Source of the DNA: Candidatus Onthocola gallistercoris
Lineage (GTDB): Bacteria > Bacillota > Clostridia > Lachnospirales > Lachnospiraceae
Assembly (NCBI GenBank): GCA_018715345.1
Contig: DVLT01000004.1
Location: forward strand, 56,611 to 120,610
Direction: 5' to 3'
DNA: 64,000 nt
Shown: positions 8,527-19,200 of the stretch, piece after piece
Position numbering within the stretch: position 1 is the first letter of the stretch
Layout of the letters: the number at the start of each line of letters is the position of its first letter
Notes under the pieces: model-generated
Seen by the model: the letters and a program-made list of their open reading frames with translations, nothing else
What the model was told of the DNA's origin: nothing
Databases searched by the model: none
Program-made: the position numbers and the translations under genes

Positions 8527-8660
8527 TAAGCAAAACCTCACTGTCCTATTATTTCGAGAAAAGCCTTAACAAAAACGCGTCACTAGTACAACATTATATA
8601 ACCATCCTTAAAAATAGAAAAGTCCCTCTGCAAAATTGTAAGAAAAATATCATACTTTGT

Positions 8661-8688
8661 CGAGCGAAGCTCGCCAGCCCGTAAGGGC
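8661..8688. repeat. Two adjacent mini-hairpins in intergenic DNA
   Basis: CGAGC-GAA-GCTCG at 8661-8673 is followed 3 bases later by GCCC-GTAA-GGGC at 8677-8688, the latter with a GNRA-type loop. The rest of 8540-8705 holds no open frame. The pair resembles a small dispersed palindromic element. Confidence 0.45.
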
Positions 8689-8708
8689 ATTACATATGGG
8701 GTAGCAAA

Positions 8709-8742
8709 AAAGGAAGATGGATTTTCAGATCCATCTTCCTTT
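8709..8742 (-). terminator. Terminator of ddh
   Basis: A 14-bp stem (8709-8722 and 8729-8742) is followed on the minus strand by a run of T, directly after the ddh stop. Confidence 0.85.
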
Positions 8743-8765
8743 ACAGAAACTTTGGAAACTTTCGA

Positions 8766-9752
8766 TCAAAGCATCGTCTTTCTCAACTCTTCACCGCTCA
8801 ACAGGCTCAGATAAGCCGGAGCGATGTCAAACACGGTACGGCAGCCGGTCTGGCCTTCCTGAGAAAGCCGATAGGCGGCCCGGGCATAAGCCACGATCAC
8901 AGAAGCAGTAAATTCCGGATTCGATTCCAGTTTCAGACTGTATTCGATCAAATGGTTCGTCTCTCCGTTCCATCCGGTCTTGCCGCTGCGCAATACAAAT
9001 CCGCCGTGGGGAATACCGCTGTGGTTCGCCTTCATTTCCTCTGCACTTATAAAATGAACAGTGGTGTCATAATCGGCAAAATAATTGGGCATGGTCTTGA
9101 TCGTTTCTTCCACTTTTGCCGCGTCTGCCCCATCTTCCAACACAACGAAACATTCTCTTAAATGTTTTTCCCGGGTTGTCAGTTCCGGATTCTCCCCGTT
9201 TCTGACCGCTTCCAAAGCGGATTCTATGGGAATGGTATACTGTCTGGCATCTTTGACGCCTTCGATCCTGCGGACCGCATCCGAATGCCCCTGGCTGACC
9301 CCTTTACCCCAGAAAGTATAGTCATTGCCATCCGGCAAAATGGCATTGGCATACATCCGGTTGAGAGAAAACATACCCGGATCCCAGCCTACAGAAATGA
9401 TACCCAGTTTGCCGCCTTCTTTTGCAGAAGCGTCCACATTGGAAAAATGTTCCGGGATCCTTGCATGGGTATCAAAACTATCCACCACATTGAACAGTTT
9501 TGCATACATCGGAGTCTGTTTTGGAAGATCGGTGGCGCTTCCTCCGCACAGGATCATCACATCGATCTTATCTTTCCACTCTTCTACCTGGGAAATGGGG
9601 CATACCGGCACGTCCGGCGTCAGTATATCCACGCTTTTCGGATCTCTCCGGGTGAAAACCGCAGCCAACTCCATATCCGGATTCTGCCTGATGGCGCATT
9701 CCACACCCCGTCCCAGATTGCCATATCCTAAAATGCCTATTCTGATATTCAT
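8766..9752 (-). CDS. ddh: meso-Diaminopimelate D-dehydrogenase
   Basis: A 328-residue NADPH-dependent enzyme that makes meso-diaminopimelate from L-tetrahydrodipicolinate in one step for lysine and peptidoglycan synthesis. The N-terminal Rossmann motif reads GILGYGNLGRG, and the family blocks SVGWDPGMFS, FWGKGVSQGHSDA and HSGIPHGGFV are present. Length matches the family (about 326). GGGAGTG lies before the ATG. The gene is monocistronic, with its own strong promoter (9828-9856) and terminator. Confidence 0.93.
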   Translation of the reverse strand: MNIRIGILGYGNLGRGVECAIRQNPDMELAAVFTRRDPKSVDILTPDVPVCPISQVEEWKDKIDVMILCGGSATDLPKQTPMYAKLFNVVDSFDTHARIPEHFSNVDASAKEGGKLGIISVGWDPGMFSLNRMYANAILPDGNDYTFWGKGVSQGHSDAVRRIEGVKDARQYTIPIESALEAVRNGENPELTTREKHLRECFVVLEDGADAAKVEETIKTMPNYFADYDTTVHFISAEEMKANHSGIPHGGFVLRSGKTGWNGETNHLIEYSLKLESNPEFTASVIVAYARAAYRLSQEGQTGCRTVFDIAPAYLSLLSGEELRKTML

Positions 9753-9827
9753 CTTTTCACTCCCTTTTCAGTCTCATGACTGGTTGCCACAGTCTTTGCG
9801 TAAAGTCTTTATGTTTCTTTCGTCAAT

Positions 9828-9856
9828 ATTATAAAGGCAGCCCGCCTATTTTTCAA
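9828..9856 (-). promoter_or_regulatory. Sigma-A promoter of ddh
   Basis: On the minus strand TTGAAA (9851-9856), 17 bases, TATAAT (9828-9833). The leader of about 70 bases contains a small stem at 9778-9793. I see no riboswitch core. Confidence 0.75.
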
Positions 9857-9950
9857 TCCAATTTTTCTTTCTTTCCTTTAACCAGCTATGATGTACGTGA
9901 TAAAATACTTAAAAACAATAGTATTCCGTAACTGGCCGGGAAAACATTAA

Positions 9951-9982
9951 AAAACTGCCGATACATGTGTATCGACAGTTTT
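9951..9982 (-). terminator. Terminator after the class II aldolase gene
   Basis: A 14-bp stem with one G-U wobble (9951-9964 and 9969-9982), 4-base loop and T-run on the minus strand. Confidence 0.8.
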
Positions 9983-10017
9983 CATATATCCTCATTTATC
10001 ACCCCAACATACTCCGC

Positions 10018-10686
10018 CTATTCTTGTGTATACCGGCGGATCTGCGCTTCACGTTTGGATGCGCCATATTGGCGGAGCGCTTCGGCCTCTTCTGCTGGAA
10101 TATTGGCCGCTGGTCCCAGACGGCCGGCCACATATAAGGTCTGGGCTATCTTTTCCACCGCTTCCGCATAGGAATATGCCAGTTCCAGTGTTCTTCCAAA
10201 GGTCAGTACGCCATGGTTTGCCAGAAGGACCGCATAACGGTTCATGATATATTCCGGAAACTTCTCGTAAATCCTATCTGTTCCCGGCGTACCATAAGGT
10301 ACCACGGGCACAGATCCGAATGTGATGTTCATCTCCGTCAAGGCATCCGACTCCAGAGGCATATTGTTGACCGCATAAGCCGTGGCATACAGACTGTGAT
10401 TATGTACCACTGCTTTCACATCCGGCCTCAGGCGGTAAACTTCCAGATGCATTTTTGTCTCTGAGGACGGGCGAAAGCCATCCGGCTGATGGATGATATT
10501 CCCTTGCAGATCCATCTCGATAAGCATATCTGCTGTTATGATCTCTTTGCTCACCTGGGATGGTGTGATAAATATGCTCTCACCCCATTTTGCAGAAACA
10601 TTTCCTTCAAACATATTGACCATCTGATTTTTGTATTCCCGTTTTACGGTTGTGATGATCTCCTGTTTCAATTCTTCTTTTCCCAT
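10018..10686 (-). CDS. Class II aldolase, L-fuculose-phosphate aldolase-like
   Basis: A 222-residue zinc aldolase of the AraD/FucA class, which splits a sugar phosphate into DHAP and an aldehyde; FucA itself yields L-lactaldehyde. GNVSAKW (28-34) binds substrate phosphate; zinc ligands are predicted at His95 and His97 (VVHNHSLY) and His158 (LLANHG), with catalytic Glu76. AAGGAG precedes the ATG. It follows a GPH-family symporter on one transcript. Release of lactaldehyde would fit fucO 3.6 kb away, but no isomerase or kinase is in the window, so the sugar may be fucose, rhamnose or a 5-deoxypentose. Confidence 0.8.
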   Translation of the reverse strand: MGKEELKQEIITTVKREYKNQMVNMFEGNVSAKWGESIFITPSQVSKEIITADMLIEMDLQGNIIHQPDGFRPSSETKMHLEVYRLRPDVKAVVHNHSLYATAYAVNNMPLESDALTEMNITFGSVPVVPYGTPGTDRIYEKFPEYIMNRYAVLLANHGVLTFGRTLELAYSYAEAVEKIAQTLYVAGRLGPAANIPAEEAEALRQYGASKREAQIRRYTQE

Positions 10687-10796
10687 ACATTCTCCTTATC
10701 AAAAACCTGTGGCCGCTGATCCATCCCAGCGGCCACAGAGGAAACATCGGGCAGCTCTTCCCGTGTTTTCGTGTTGCATTTTATCAAGAAATCTTT

Positions 10797-12272
10797 TTAC
10801 GCTTCACCATTACGTTCTGCGATTTCTTCGATGCATTTTGCATGTTCTTTATCGCTGAAACCGTAGAATTTCTGGATCAGAGCAGCTACAAGGATCATGA
10901 CAGCCGGAACGACCAGACCGATCACCGGGAACATGCTGACGGTGCTCGCGCTCTGGGTTGCTGCGGTTCCGGAATATCCGATGGCATCCAGAAGGAAGCC
11001 GAGAACGCCGCTGCCAAGGGCGCCGCCGATGGTCAGACAGAAGCCGTATCCTGAGAATACGAAACCGGCCTGGCTGCGGCCATATTTCCACATACCATAG
11101 TCAACCGCCTGAGGCATCATAATGTCAGGGAATACGGACTGGCAGCCTTGCATAAAACCACACAATGCATAGAAGATAAACAACGGCTGGCCGATACCCA
11201 TAAGCTGGCCGGCAGTTTCACGGCCCACCATAAAGATAATGCCGAAATAGATCAGGTTCATGGCCGCGTTCATGACCATAACTGCGAGGTACGCCCGATT
11301 GGAGTCTTTGAAAAACCGAATGATATAACGGAAAGCCAAAGCGCCTAAAACCGCCACGCCAATGTTGAAAAACAGGGCGATGGAGCTGAGCTCCGGACGT
11401 TCAAAGTAGTAGTCATACAGGTAAACAACGGTACCTGTACGGATGGCATCCATGATATACAGAAGGAATGTGGACACAACAGTGACTAAGGCCGGACGGT
11501 TTTTAACAACATCTTTCAACTGCTGGAAAATGCTGAGCCGTTCGCCGGTTTCCGTCTTATGTTCACGGAGATGTTCTCTGTAAGTTCCATCCGCATTCAG
11601 CTCGTATTTCTTTGACATGATGAAGCACCACAGAACCGGCGCTGTCGTCAGAACGCCAAAGATGATGGCAACGATGAAATAGCCCTGTCCGCCGCCGCCA
11701 AAGAAAGCAACCATCGGCATAAAGCTGGCAACTGCAAACAATGTACCCGCATTCTTTGTCAGACCTTTCAGGCCGACGATGGAAGCACGTTCATCCTGGT
11801 TCTTTGCCACATTCGTTGTGATACAGTTCATCGGAATAAAGCAAAGTGTGGAACCGATGGCGCCGTAGCAACCGTAACCGATGCAGGAAATAACCATCTG
11901 CATCGGAGTCGTTGTATCCGGCAGAGCCGTCCATACCATGATGAACAGTACAAACTGGATCGGAACGGAGAACAACAGCCACGAACGGAATTTGCCCCAT
12001 CTCAGATTAAATCGGTCAATGGCCCAGCCGATCATCAAGTCTGTAAAAGCATCGAATACTCTGGCAAACATCATCAAAGAACCTGCCAGCGTTCCGCTCA
12101 TCCCGATCACATCTGTATAGAAATATACAAGAAAATAGCTGAACAATACCCACGGAACACCTGTGGCAAAGGCTGTAAAGCCCAGACACCATTTATCCGC
12201 CAGCGGGACTTTTGCATCGGGTTCAAAACTTACTTTGTCATACTTTGCCTGTTTTGCTGCACTTATACTCAT
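10797..12272 (-). CDS. GPH-family sugar:cation symporter
   Basis: A 491-residue, roughly 12-helix transporter of the glycoside-pentoside-hexuronide (MelB-like) branch of the major facilitator superfamily. Diagnostic blocks include the conserved Asp region DAFTDLMIGWAIDRFNLRWGKFR. The ATG at 12272 has AGGAGG 6 bases upstream. It is the first gene after a strong promoter at 12660-12688 and is followed 110 bases later by the aldolase, so it probably imports the sugar that the aldolase pathway degrades. Confidence 0.83.
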   Translation of the reverse strand: MSISAAKQAKYDKVSFEPDAKVPLADKWCLGFTAFATGVPWVLFSYFLVYFYTDVIGMSGTLAGSLMMFARVFDAFTDLMIGWAIDRFNLRWGKFRSWLLFSVPIQFVLFIMVWTALPDTTTPMQMVISCIGYGCYGAIGSTLCFIPMNCITTNVAKNQDERASIVGLKGLTKNAGTLFAVASFMPMVAFFGGGGQGYFIVAIIFGVLTTAPVLWCFIMSKKYELNADGTYREHLREHKTETGERLSIFQQLKDVVKNRPALVTVVSTFLLYIMDAIRTGTVVYLYDYYFERPELSSIALFFNIGVAVLGALAFRYIIRFFKDSNRAYLAVMVMNAAMNLIYFGIIFMVGRETAGQLMGIGQPLFIFYALCGFMQGCQSVFPDIMMPQAVDYGMWKYGRSQAGFVFSGYGFCLTIGGALGSGVLGFLLDAIGYSGTAATQSASTVSMFPVIGLVVPAVMILVAALIQKFYGFSDKEHAKCIEEIAERNGEA

Positions 12273-12659
12273 ACCTTTCCTCCTCACAATGTGAGTCTGC
12301 TCATATGTATTCCCTTGTTCCCCCTTCGCAAACTCACCTTTGTCGTATAGATGTCAGGCCTCTGAAAATATATTTCAGAGAATGTTCCCACGCCGGCATC
12401 GGATTTTCCCTTTGATCTATACCGTTTATTAGTCTCTTTATATCAGAGCCTGCTCTTACGGTCACCGTAAACCCGGCAGCGGATTGACTGGCCATTTCCA
12501 TCCGCATCACCGCTCATTTCAGCAGACCTTGATCACTTTGTTCACCCTCAAAGTATACAGCCCATATCCCCAATTCATTTTTTGTTGTTTTATTAATTGT
12601 TTACAACTTTTTAGAATCTATTTATTAAATTTTGTTATTTTGTTTAGTATTATAATTTT
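12273..12659 (-). promoter_or_regulatory. Long 5' leader of the symporter-aldolase operon with palindromes
   Basis: About 380 bases without a credible gene. It holds a perfect 7+1+7 palindrome (TTACGGT C ACCGTAA, 12456-12470), an 8-bp stem CTCTGAAA/TTTCAGAG (12360-12380) and CTCACA A TGTGAG (12283-12295), which touches the ribosome site. TTTTGT repeats lie just downstream of the -10 box (12630-12644) and further upstream; these are candidate operators for the adjacent DeoR protein. The remaining stretch to 12803 is AT-rich and otherwise featureless. Confidence 0.5.
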
Positions 12660-12688
12660 ATATTAGTGCTTATGTTGTATTTTGTCAA
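12660..12688 (-). promoter_or_regulatory. Sigma-A promoter of the symporter-aldolase operon
   Basis: Perfect TTGACA (12683-12688 on the complement), 17-base spacer, TAATAT (12660-12665). Confidence 0.7.
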
Positions 12689-12803
12689 GTTTTTTGTCGT
12701 ATTTTTAGGCATTTTTTGTTATCTTTTGTGTAATTACCACATTTCCACCTTCTCAAACCACAAAAGACCAGTTTTGACCCATACATTTCCCATTTACTGG
12801 CAC

Positions 12804-12837
12804 AAAAAAAGAGTCCTGAAAACAGAACTCCTTTTTT
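12804..12837 (-). terminator. Terminator of the DeoR gene
   Basis: Imperfect 15-bp stem (12804-12818 and 12823-12837) with 4-base loop and a 7-base T-run on the minus strand. Confidence 0.8.
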
Positions 12838-12862
12838 GCAAAATATCCCGATCGTGCCCCGG

Positions 12863-13642
12863 CTATTTCTTATCCCCCACGGATCCGCTGATATAAAGAC
12901 CTATGTTATTTTTCTTAAAATAAGCTTCCCACGCCTGCCCCGGATGCATATCCGTGATCACAGCAGTGATCGCTTTCATGTCGCATGTCCGCACAAACGC
13001 GACTTTATTGAATTTCGTGTGATCCACCATAAGATAAACCTTATTGGAACTTTCAATGATCTTTTTGCGTAACTCCGCTTCTTGCTCGGATTTATCGCTG
13101 ATCCCCCGCTCCATGCTGAGCGCGCGGCAGGATATGAAAGCTTTATCCAGGTGGAACTGCTCCAGGTTCTGAATAGAAGTATTTCCCATAAAAGCATAGT
13201 TGCCTGGATCGAATATACCGCCTGTGGAGAAGAGAGAGATATTTTTCCTGCCCGCCAGCTGATTCATCACTTCCAGGGAATTTGTCAATATGTTGATGGA
13301 TATATCCTCCAGAAGCGGTACGATCTGGTTGCAGGTGGTGGAAAAATCAATGTAAATACAATCTCCCGGCCGTATAAAGGATATGGCCGTTTCCGCCATT
13401 TTTTTCTTCGTATCCACCATCACATGGGACAAGGTCTTAAAGTCCGCCTTATGGCTTACCTTTTCCTTCAATACCGCGCCGCCGTAAGATTTCTCAACAA
13501 TACCCTTGGCTTCAAGCACTTTCAGATCCCGTCGGATCGTCTCGAAGCTCACATCAAAACGTTCTGAAAGTTCCGCCACAGATATACTTTTCTTCTCCAA
13601 AAGCAGTTCTTCTATTTCTCTTTGTCTTTCAATAGACAGCAT
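12863..13642 (-). CDS. DeoR/GlpR family transcriptional regulator
   Basis: A 259-residue regulator. Residues 1-57 are the DeoR winged helix (VAELSERFDVSFETIRRDLKVLEAKG). The rest is the DeoR sensor domain, related to sugar-phosphate isomerases, with its usual GDCIYIDFSTTC and D.TKF motifs, which binds a phosphorylated sugar. AGGAGGAAGG precedes the ATG. It lies upstream of, and in the same direction as, the symporter-aldolase operon but is separated by its own terminator and 200 bases, so it is probably that operon's repressor. Confidence 0.87.
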   Translation of the reverse strand: MLSIERQREIEELLLEKKSISVAELSERFDVSFETIRRDLKVLEAKGIVEKSYGGAVLKEKVSHKADFKTLSHVMVDTKKKMAETAISFIRPGDCIYIDFSTTCNQIVPLLEDISINILTNSLEVMNQLAGRKNISLFSTGGIFDPGNYAFMGNTSIQNLEQFHLDKAFISCRALSMERGISDKSEQEAELRKKIIESSNKVYLMVDHTKFNKVAFVRTCDMKAITAVITDMHPGQAWEAYFKKNNIGLYISGSVGDKK

Positions 13643-13705
13643 AGCCCCTTCCTCCTGTATGTTTTTTCATATCCCTTCTTTGGGATAAAAATGCAGTCTT
13701 CCGGA

Positions 13706-16216
13706 TCACCGTTCTTTATCGTCAAGACTATCGATGATCGTTATGACCAATCCCCGGATATTGTTTTCCATCGTCCTGTAGGGCGCTATACGGAGGGTAT
13801 AATACCGTCCGTTCATAGCCGTCACTTCCCTGTCGATGGGCGCCAGGTTTTTCAGTACTTCTTTTGCATCGCTGATAATATCTTCATCCGGAAAACTATG
13901 GGCAAAAATCTGCAGCGTTCTTCCCACATCATGCTCCATCAGCTGAAATTCCCTTCCCACATATTCGGTGAATTTCCGGATATTCAGATGACTGTCCACA
14001 AACAAGATACCGATCATGGTGGAGGACAGGAAATTGGAAAGATCGTTGGTCAGCAATGTCAATTCGTCCAATTTCTGCTGATATTCTGTGTTCACTGTGT
14101 AAAGTTCTTCATTGACCGATTGAAGCTCTTCATTGGAACTTTGAAGTTCTTCATTGGCCGTTAAAAGTTCCTCATTGGCCGCCTGTAGTTCTTCATTGAC
14201 CGTCTCCAGTTCTCCAATGGTGGACTTCAGATCATTTTGGGATTCATGGAGTTCCTGCTCCAGATCCGCGATCCTTCTGGCCGCCGTGGTATCCACATCA
14301 TACTTTTCTGTGATACCTTCCATCTCTTCCCTCCGATTTTCCAGGAAAAGGACCACCATCAATCCCGGATCCTCTCCTTTTCCGCCCGGCACCGGAGCCA
14401 CTGTCAGATCCACCATGCGCCGGCCGGAAGCACAGTCCACGACGATCCCGGTATAGGTGACCGCTTTATGTTCTGAGCGGCATCGGTTAATGGCCGTAGA
14501 TGTCACCAGGCTCAGATCCTTATTGATCATACTGAAGAAATTAAATGTGGCTTTTCCCGGCGCGATGGCCAGATAGTCCTGGTAATTGCCAAAGAAATGG
14601 ATGACCTCATTGGCCTCGTTTAAAATGACCGAAGCCGGCAAAAACCCTTCCAGGAACTGCACATAAGAACTTTCCATCAGATAACTGCTGGTCTTTGTAT
14701 CAGCCGAACTGCTGGTGCGCGGTGACATCCAATGTACATTTGGAATATTAAAGCTCGGCGGCACAAAATCATTCACTTTTCCTTCCCCTTTATGTATGTA
14801 TATTTTTTCCGCGCTGCAGACCGGTTTGAATACATTGGAGTACTCTCCGGCTGTCTCGCTTTTTCCCAGGAAAAGATACCCATTTTTCTTTAACGCTGAA
14901 TTAAAGATAGCAAACAGTGTCCTCTGGAGTACCGGCTGAAAATAGATCATCACATTCCGGCAGCTGATCAGATCCAACTTTCCAAAAGGCGGATCCGAAA
15001 GCATATTGTGGGGCGCAAATATGATCATCCGCCGTATATCTTTTGAAATGGCATATTGATCATTCCGCTTTGTAAAAAACCGCGCCAGACGGTCGGGGGA
15101 CACATCATCCCGGATACTTTCGGAAAATATCCCCTTCCCCGCCTGTTCGATCGCCTTCGTATCCACATCAGTGGCGAATATTTTCACGTCCCGCTGAAGA
15201 TGCATATCTTCCAGCACTTCCTTAAACAGGATGGCCAGAGAATACGCCTCTTCACCGGTGGAACACCCGGCGCTCCAAACTCGGATGGGATCCGACTCTT
15301 TTGATCGATCCACGATAGGATAGATCACATTCTGTTTTAATTTTTCAAAGAAGTCCGGATCCCGGAAAAAATTCGTCACACCGATCAGTATCTCTTTTAC
15401 CAGTATACTGGCTTCTGCTTCGTTTTCTTCCAGGAATTTCACATAATCAGACAGATTGACGCTGTGATTGACGACCATGCGCCTTTCGATCCGTCTCAGG
15501 ACAGTGGTCCGTTTATAATTTGTAAAATCAATGCCGCTGACCGCCTTTAGTACCTTGTATATGGTTGAAAAGGTCTCCTCATCGGAAAAGATCTCTTCCT
15601 TCTCCTGGGCTTTGATCAGAGTGGGAAAATGAAAGAAATTTAATATCTCATCCACGATATCTTCAGGCGATAATACAAAATCCGCCAGTCCGGTGTTGAT
15701 CACACTGCGGGGCATACCGTCAAATTTGGCCGTATCCGGTTTCTGTACAAGAACCAGTCCCCCGTTCTCCTTCACCACTTTAATACCGCTGGTCCCATCG
15801 GAGCCGGTGCCGGACATGACCACGGCGATGGCCCGTTCTTTCTGTTCCTGTGCAAGGGATGAAAAAAACACGTCAATGGGGTGATTCAGCATCCCATGGA
15901 CAAACTCTGTCAATTTCAACTTCCCGTTTTGGATCGTCAGATTGTATTTTGGCGGTATGAGATAGACCGTATCCGGAACGATCGCCATATCATCTTTGAT
16001 CTGGGTCACCTTCATCTGCGTATATTTCCCCAAAATATCTGCCATAAAGCTTTTATAATCCGGCGAAAGATGCTGTACCACAACAAAACTCAGACCGCTG
16101 TTTGCCGGCATGTGCTGAAAAAACTGCTGAAGCGCTTCCAGACCGCCTGCCGAAGCGCCTATTCCGATGATATATGGCAATTTCCCGGATTTTTCCCCTG
16201 TATTTTCACCTGTCAT
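13706..16216 (-). CDS. CheB-CheR-PAS fusion protein
   Basis: An 836-residue hybrid. Residues 13-195 are a CheB methylesterase domain without a receiver domain, with Ser22 (GASAGG), His49 (VQHLSPD) and Asp140 (GTGSDG). Residues about 205-475 are a CheR methyltransferase with the SAM motif WSAGCSTGEEAYS. Residues about 640-715 form a coiled coil of repeated EEL(Q/L)xxNEEL units, with PAS-like domains before (about 520-620) and after (about 720-830). There is no histidine kinase domain. Such fusions act in methylation-type or stress signalling; the target is unknown. It starts 4 bases after the EAL gene's stop, whose last codons hold its ribosome site, so the two are coupled. Confidence 0.87.
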   Translation of the reverse strand: MTGENTGEKSGKLPYIIGIGASAGGLEALQQFFQHMPANSGLSFVVVQHLSPDYKSFMADILGKYTQMKVTQIKDDMAIVPDTVYLIPPKYNLTIQNGKLKLTEFVHGMLNHPIDVFFSSLAQEQKERAIAVVMSGTGSDGTSGIKVVKENGGLVLVQKPDTAKFDGMPRSVINTGLADFVLSPEDIVDEILNFFHFPTLIKAQEKEEIFSDEETFSTIYKVLKAVSGIDFTNYKRTTVLRRIERRMVVNHSVNLSDYVKFLEENEAEASILVKEILIGVTNFFRDPDFFEKLKQNVIYPIVDRSKESDPIRVWSAGCSTGEEAYSLAILFKEVLEDMHLQRDVKIFATDVDTKAIEQAGKGIFSESIRDDVSPDRLARFFTKRNDQYAISKDIRRMIIFAPHNMLSDPPFGKLDLISCRNVMIYFQPVLQRTLFAIFNSALKKNGYLFLGKSETAGEYSNVFKPVCSAEKIYIHKGEGKVNDFVPPSFNIPNVHWMSPRTSSSADTKTSSYLMESSYVQFLEGFLPASVILNEANEVIHFFGNYQDYLAIAPGKATFNFFSMINKDLSLVTSTAINRCRSEHKAVTYTGIVVDCASGRRMVDLTVAPVPGGKGEDPGLMVVLFLENRREEMEGITEKYDVDTTAARRIADLEQELHESQNDLKSTIGELETVNEELQAANEELLTANEELQSSNEELQSVNEELYTVNTEYQQKLDELTLLTNDLSNFLSSTMIGILFVDSHLNIRKFTEYVGREFQLMEHDVGRTLQIFAHSFPDEDIISDAKEVLKNLAPIDREVTAMNGRYYTLRIAPYRTMENNIRGLVITIIDSLDDKER

Positions 16217-16220
16217 CTGA

Positions 16221-19200
16221 TCATCTCCCCTTCGTATTCCTCAGATATTCCGCTTCAAACCGCTGCGGCGTCATCGGTCGGTCATAATAAAATCCTTGTC
16301 CGTATATGCAGCCGGCTTCCAAAAGCCCGTTCACCTGATCCTCATTTTCCACGCCTTCCGCTATACAATCCATGCCAAATTTCCGGCATATTCCTGCGAT
16401 ATCTCTTACCAGCATTTTGCTGATCTCATTATCCGCAAGCTCGTCCACCAGACTTCTGTCCAGTTTTATCGTTTTAAATTTAATATTTGTAAACATGGAC
16501 ACATTGGCATACCGGGAACCGAAATCATCCAATTCAAAACCGATGCCGCAGTTCTTAAACTTGTCCACCACACTGGACAAGGTGGAGTTTTCCACATCCC
16601 AAGCTGTTTCGGTGATCTCCAGATGGATCTGATCCGCCGAAACTTCCGGATACCGGCTTTGGATCGCCAGGATCGAAGCCAGCGTAGTGGGATTAAACAA
16701 GGTCTTTCTGGAAATATTGACAGATACATGCATCTGCGAAAAACCTTGCGCCTGCCACTGGCTAAGCTGATCCAGCACACGATCCAGCACAAAGAAATCC
16801 AATTCCCGGATATCTCCGCTTTTTTCCATCTTTTCTATAAACTGTCCCGGAGGGATGATATTGCCGGCATGATCCACGCCCCTTACAAGCGCTTCCGCTC
16901 CGATCAGGCTGCCGTCCCTCATATCCACCTTCGGTTGGTAGTAAACCACATATTTTCTGGCTCCCAGATCTGTATCTTTTGCCAATAGCCGGCTATCGCT
17001 TTTGCCATTCAGAGACAAATCAGCTATTGTTTCACACTGCATGATCGTTCTGGCTTCTTCCACCAGCTTTTTCGCAGAAAAATTTCCATCAGACCAGGTA
17101 TAGCCGATCCGCATCTTTTTGGGATAGATGCGTTGTAAAACCGTCCGGAGCCGTATGCATCTGCCCATAAAAACTTCCATTATCGTATTGGGAAAAAGCA
17201 CAGCAAATTCCGCATCCCATGTCCGGAAGATGAAACCTTTGCCAAAGATATTTTTAAGTGTTTCCACTATGTACAGCAGTATTTCCTGCCCATAGTCAAA
17301 TCCGAGATTGGCGTTGATCTCTGAAATTCCCGGAACATCCACGACAACTGCGCCCATGGAACTGTAATTGTCCGAATCCATGGTATAGATCACGTCCTTA
17401 TAAGAACGAAGATTAGGCATATGGTTCAGCATCGTTGTATTCACCGTCGGCATTTCGTCCGGCCATATATGGAACCGGCTGTTTTCTTTCAGCATATGGG
17501 GGATGAGCATCTGAAGAAGCCGGATCTCTTCTGTATGTTCATGGGGATTTTCCACACATAAAAATCCCTTTATGCTGTAATGATCTTTTAAGGGAAGGAC
17601 GATAAAATGCCATGGCACATTGGGCTTCATGGCGCCATAGCCTTTCCCTGTCGTTTTTGTCAGCAGTGGCCGGGACTCTTTCAGACACCGCGTCAACAAT
17701 GGGATCTTCTGGATCTTAACTCCAAACATGATATGGCGGATACTATGCTTCCCCTCGCTGACCCACTCATAAAGCATGGTCACTTCCCGGTTGTCATTGG
17801 CCAAAGACAGGATATACGTCCGGTCCGCCTTATAATACCGGCCAATATGGCGCAAAACGCTGCTCAGGGACGACTCGATGGAATTCGCTGAAAGCATGGA
17901 TGTCACACTGGCTAAAGCCACTTTCTGCTCCTCTGCCGTCAAAGTATCCCCCATCTCTTCATCGGCGGCGATGGAATCCGCGCTGTCATCCTGCAGTTGG
18001 AGCCACATGATATCTTCCACATCTGTGGAAAATATCACACTATCCATGGAAGATTTGTCCCATAGATCACATACATAAGAAGCACTCCTCAGCATATACT
18101 CATAATCTGCTTCTTGTGTCTCCCCCATGGCCACGCCGGCAACAAACCGATAGCGATCCATGGCCGGAATGTCCGACATGGAAATCCGTATGTAAGCAAA
18201 AGCATCTTCCAGGCGTCTCTTTACATCAAAGCTACTGCCGCCATCTGGAAAAAGACAGAGCAGAACATCATCCTGCAGTCTTCCCACCATACAATCTATT
18301 CCCAAAGCAAATCCAAATGCAGTAGCGATCCAATCTGCCGTTTTTGCCTTCTCAGGTCCATCCTTCTGACCGCCACCGATCTTGATCAAAGCCAGGGCGC
18401 ATGTGTGTCCGTTGTCCTTCATGAACGCTTCACCCAGCCGTCTGATGGTCGCTCCATCATAAAGCCCCGTCTGATGCCATCGTATCACGCTGCCGTTTAA
18501 CGTCTTTTCCCACATATGCTGTTGTTGGACATCACAAAAACAGGTAAACAGATACACATCTCCTGTTTTGGTATCCTGCTGCAGATTCACGATATCTTTC
18601 ATCCAACGGATCTCTCCTGCAGGAGTCACCTTCCGGTATTCCCGGGAAGACCATCGTTCTCCCCGTTCAAACATCTGCATCAGACATTCTCTGCTGAATC
18701 TTTTTCGGAATGCCCGCTCATCACTTTTGGTAAAAAAACGGATCCGATCACCGGACATGATCCGCGAATAGGTCTTATTCCACGTCCACGCCGTCCGGTT
18801 CAAGCCGCTGACCCATAAATCCTCTATAAAATCTTTGGTCATATTCACTCTGAACCGTACCAGCACATAATGCCGCAAAGCCTCCGGCAGGGGACGCCGC
18901 GTAAATGCGGCATCATATATCCCGGAAATATCCGGCAGCTTTTCCTGTATTCCGATCGCTTTTACCGGAGTCCCTTCTCGGTCACATACCATATGATAGG
19001 AAAGCGATGACCACTCATAATAATCCATCCGGCTTCTCATGATAAAATTGCCGGTTCCTGCCCGATTCCCGTTCAATATGCCGGCAGCAAAAGTCCGGAA
19101 ATGTTCAACCGAATCCGGATGTACGATCCCATTTTTGATAAAGGATTCCGGAAAATCAGACACCTCTGTTTCTATCCCCCGAAATTCTCCATTTATATCA

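Noticed and set aside
9753..9830. Possible lysine riboswitch before ddh
   Set aside because: The promoter lies only about 80 bases from the start, so the leader is too short for the lysine riboswitch, and its conserved core is not visible.
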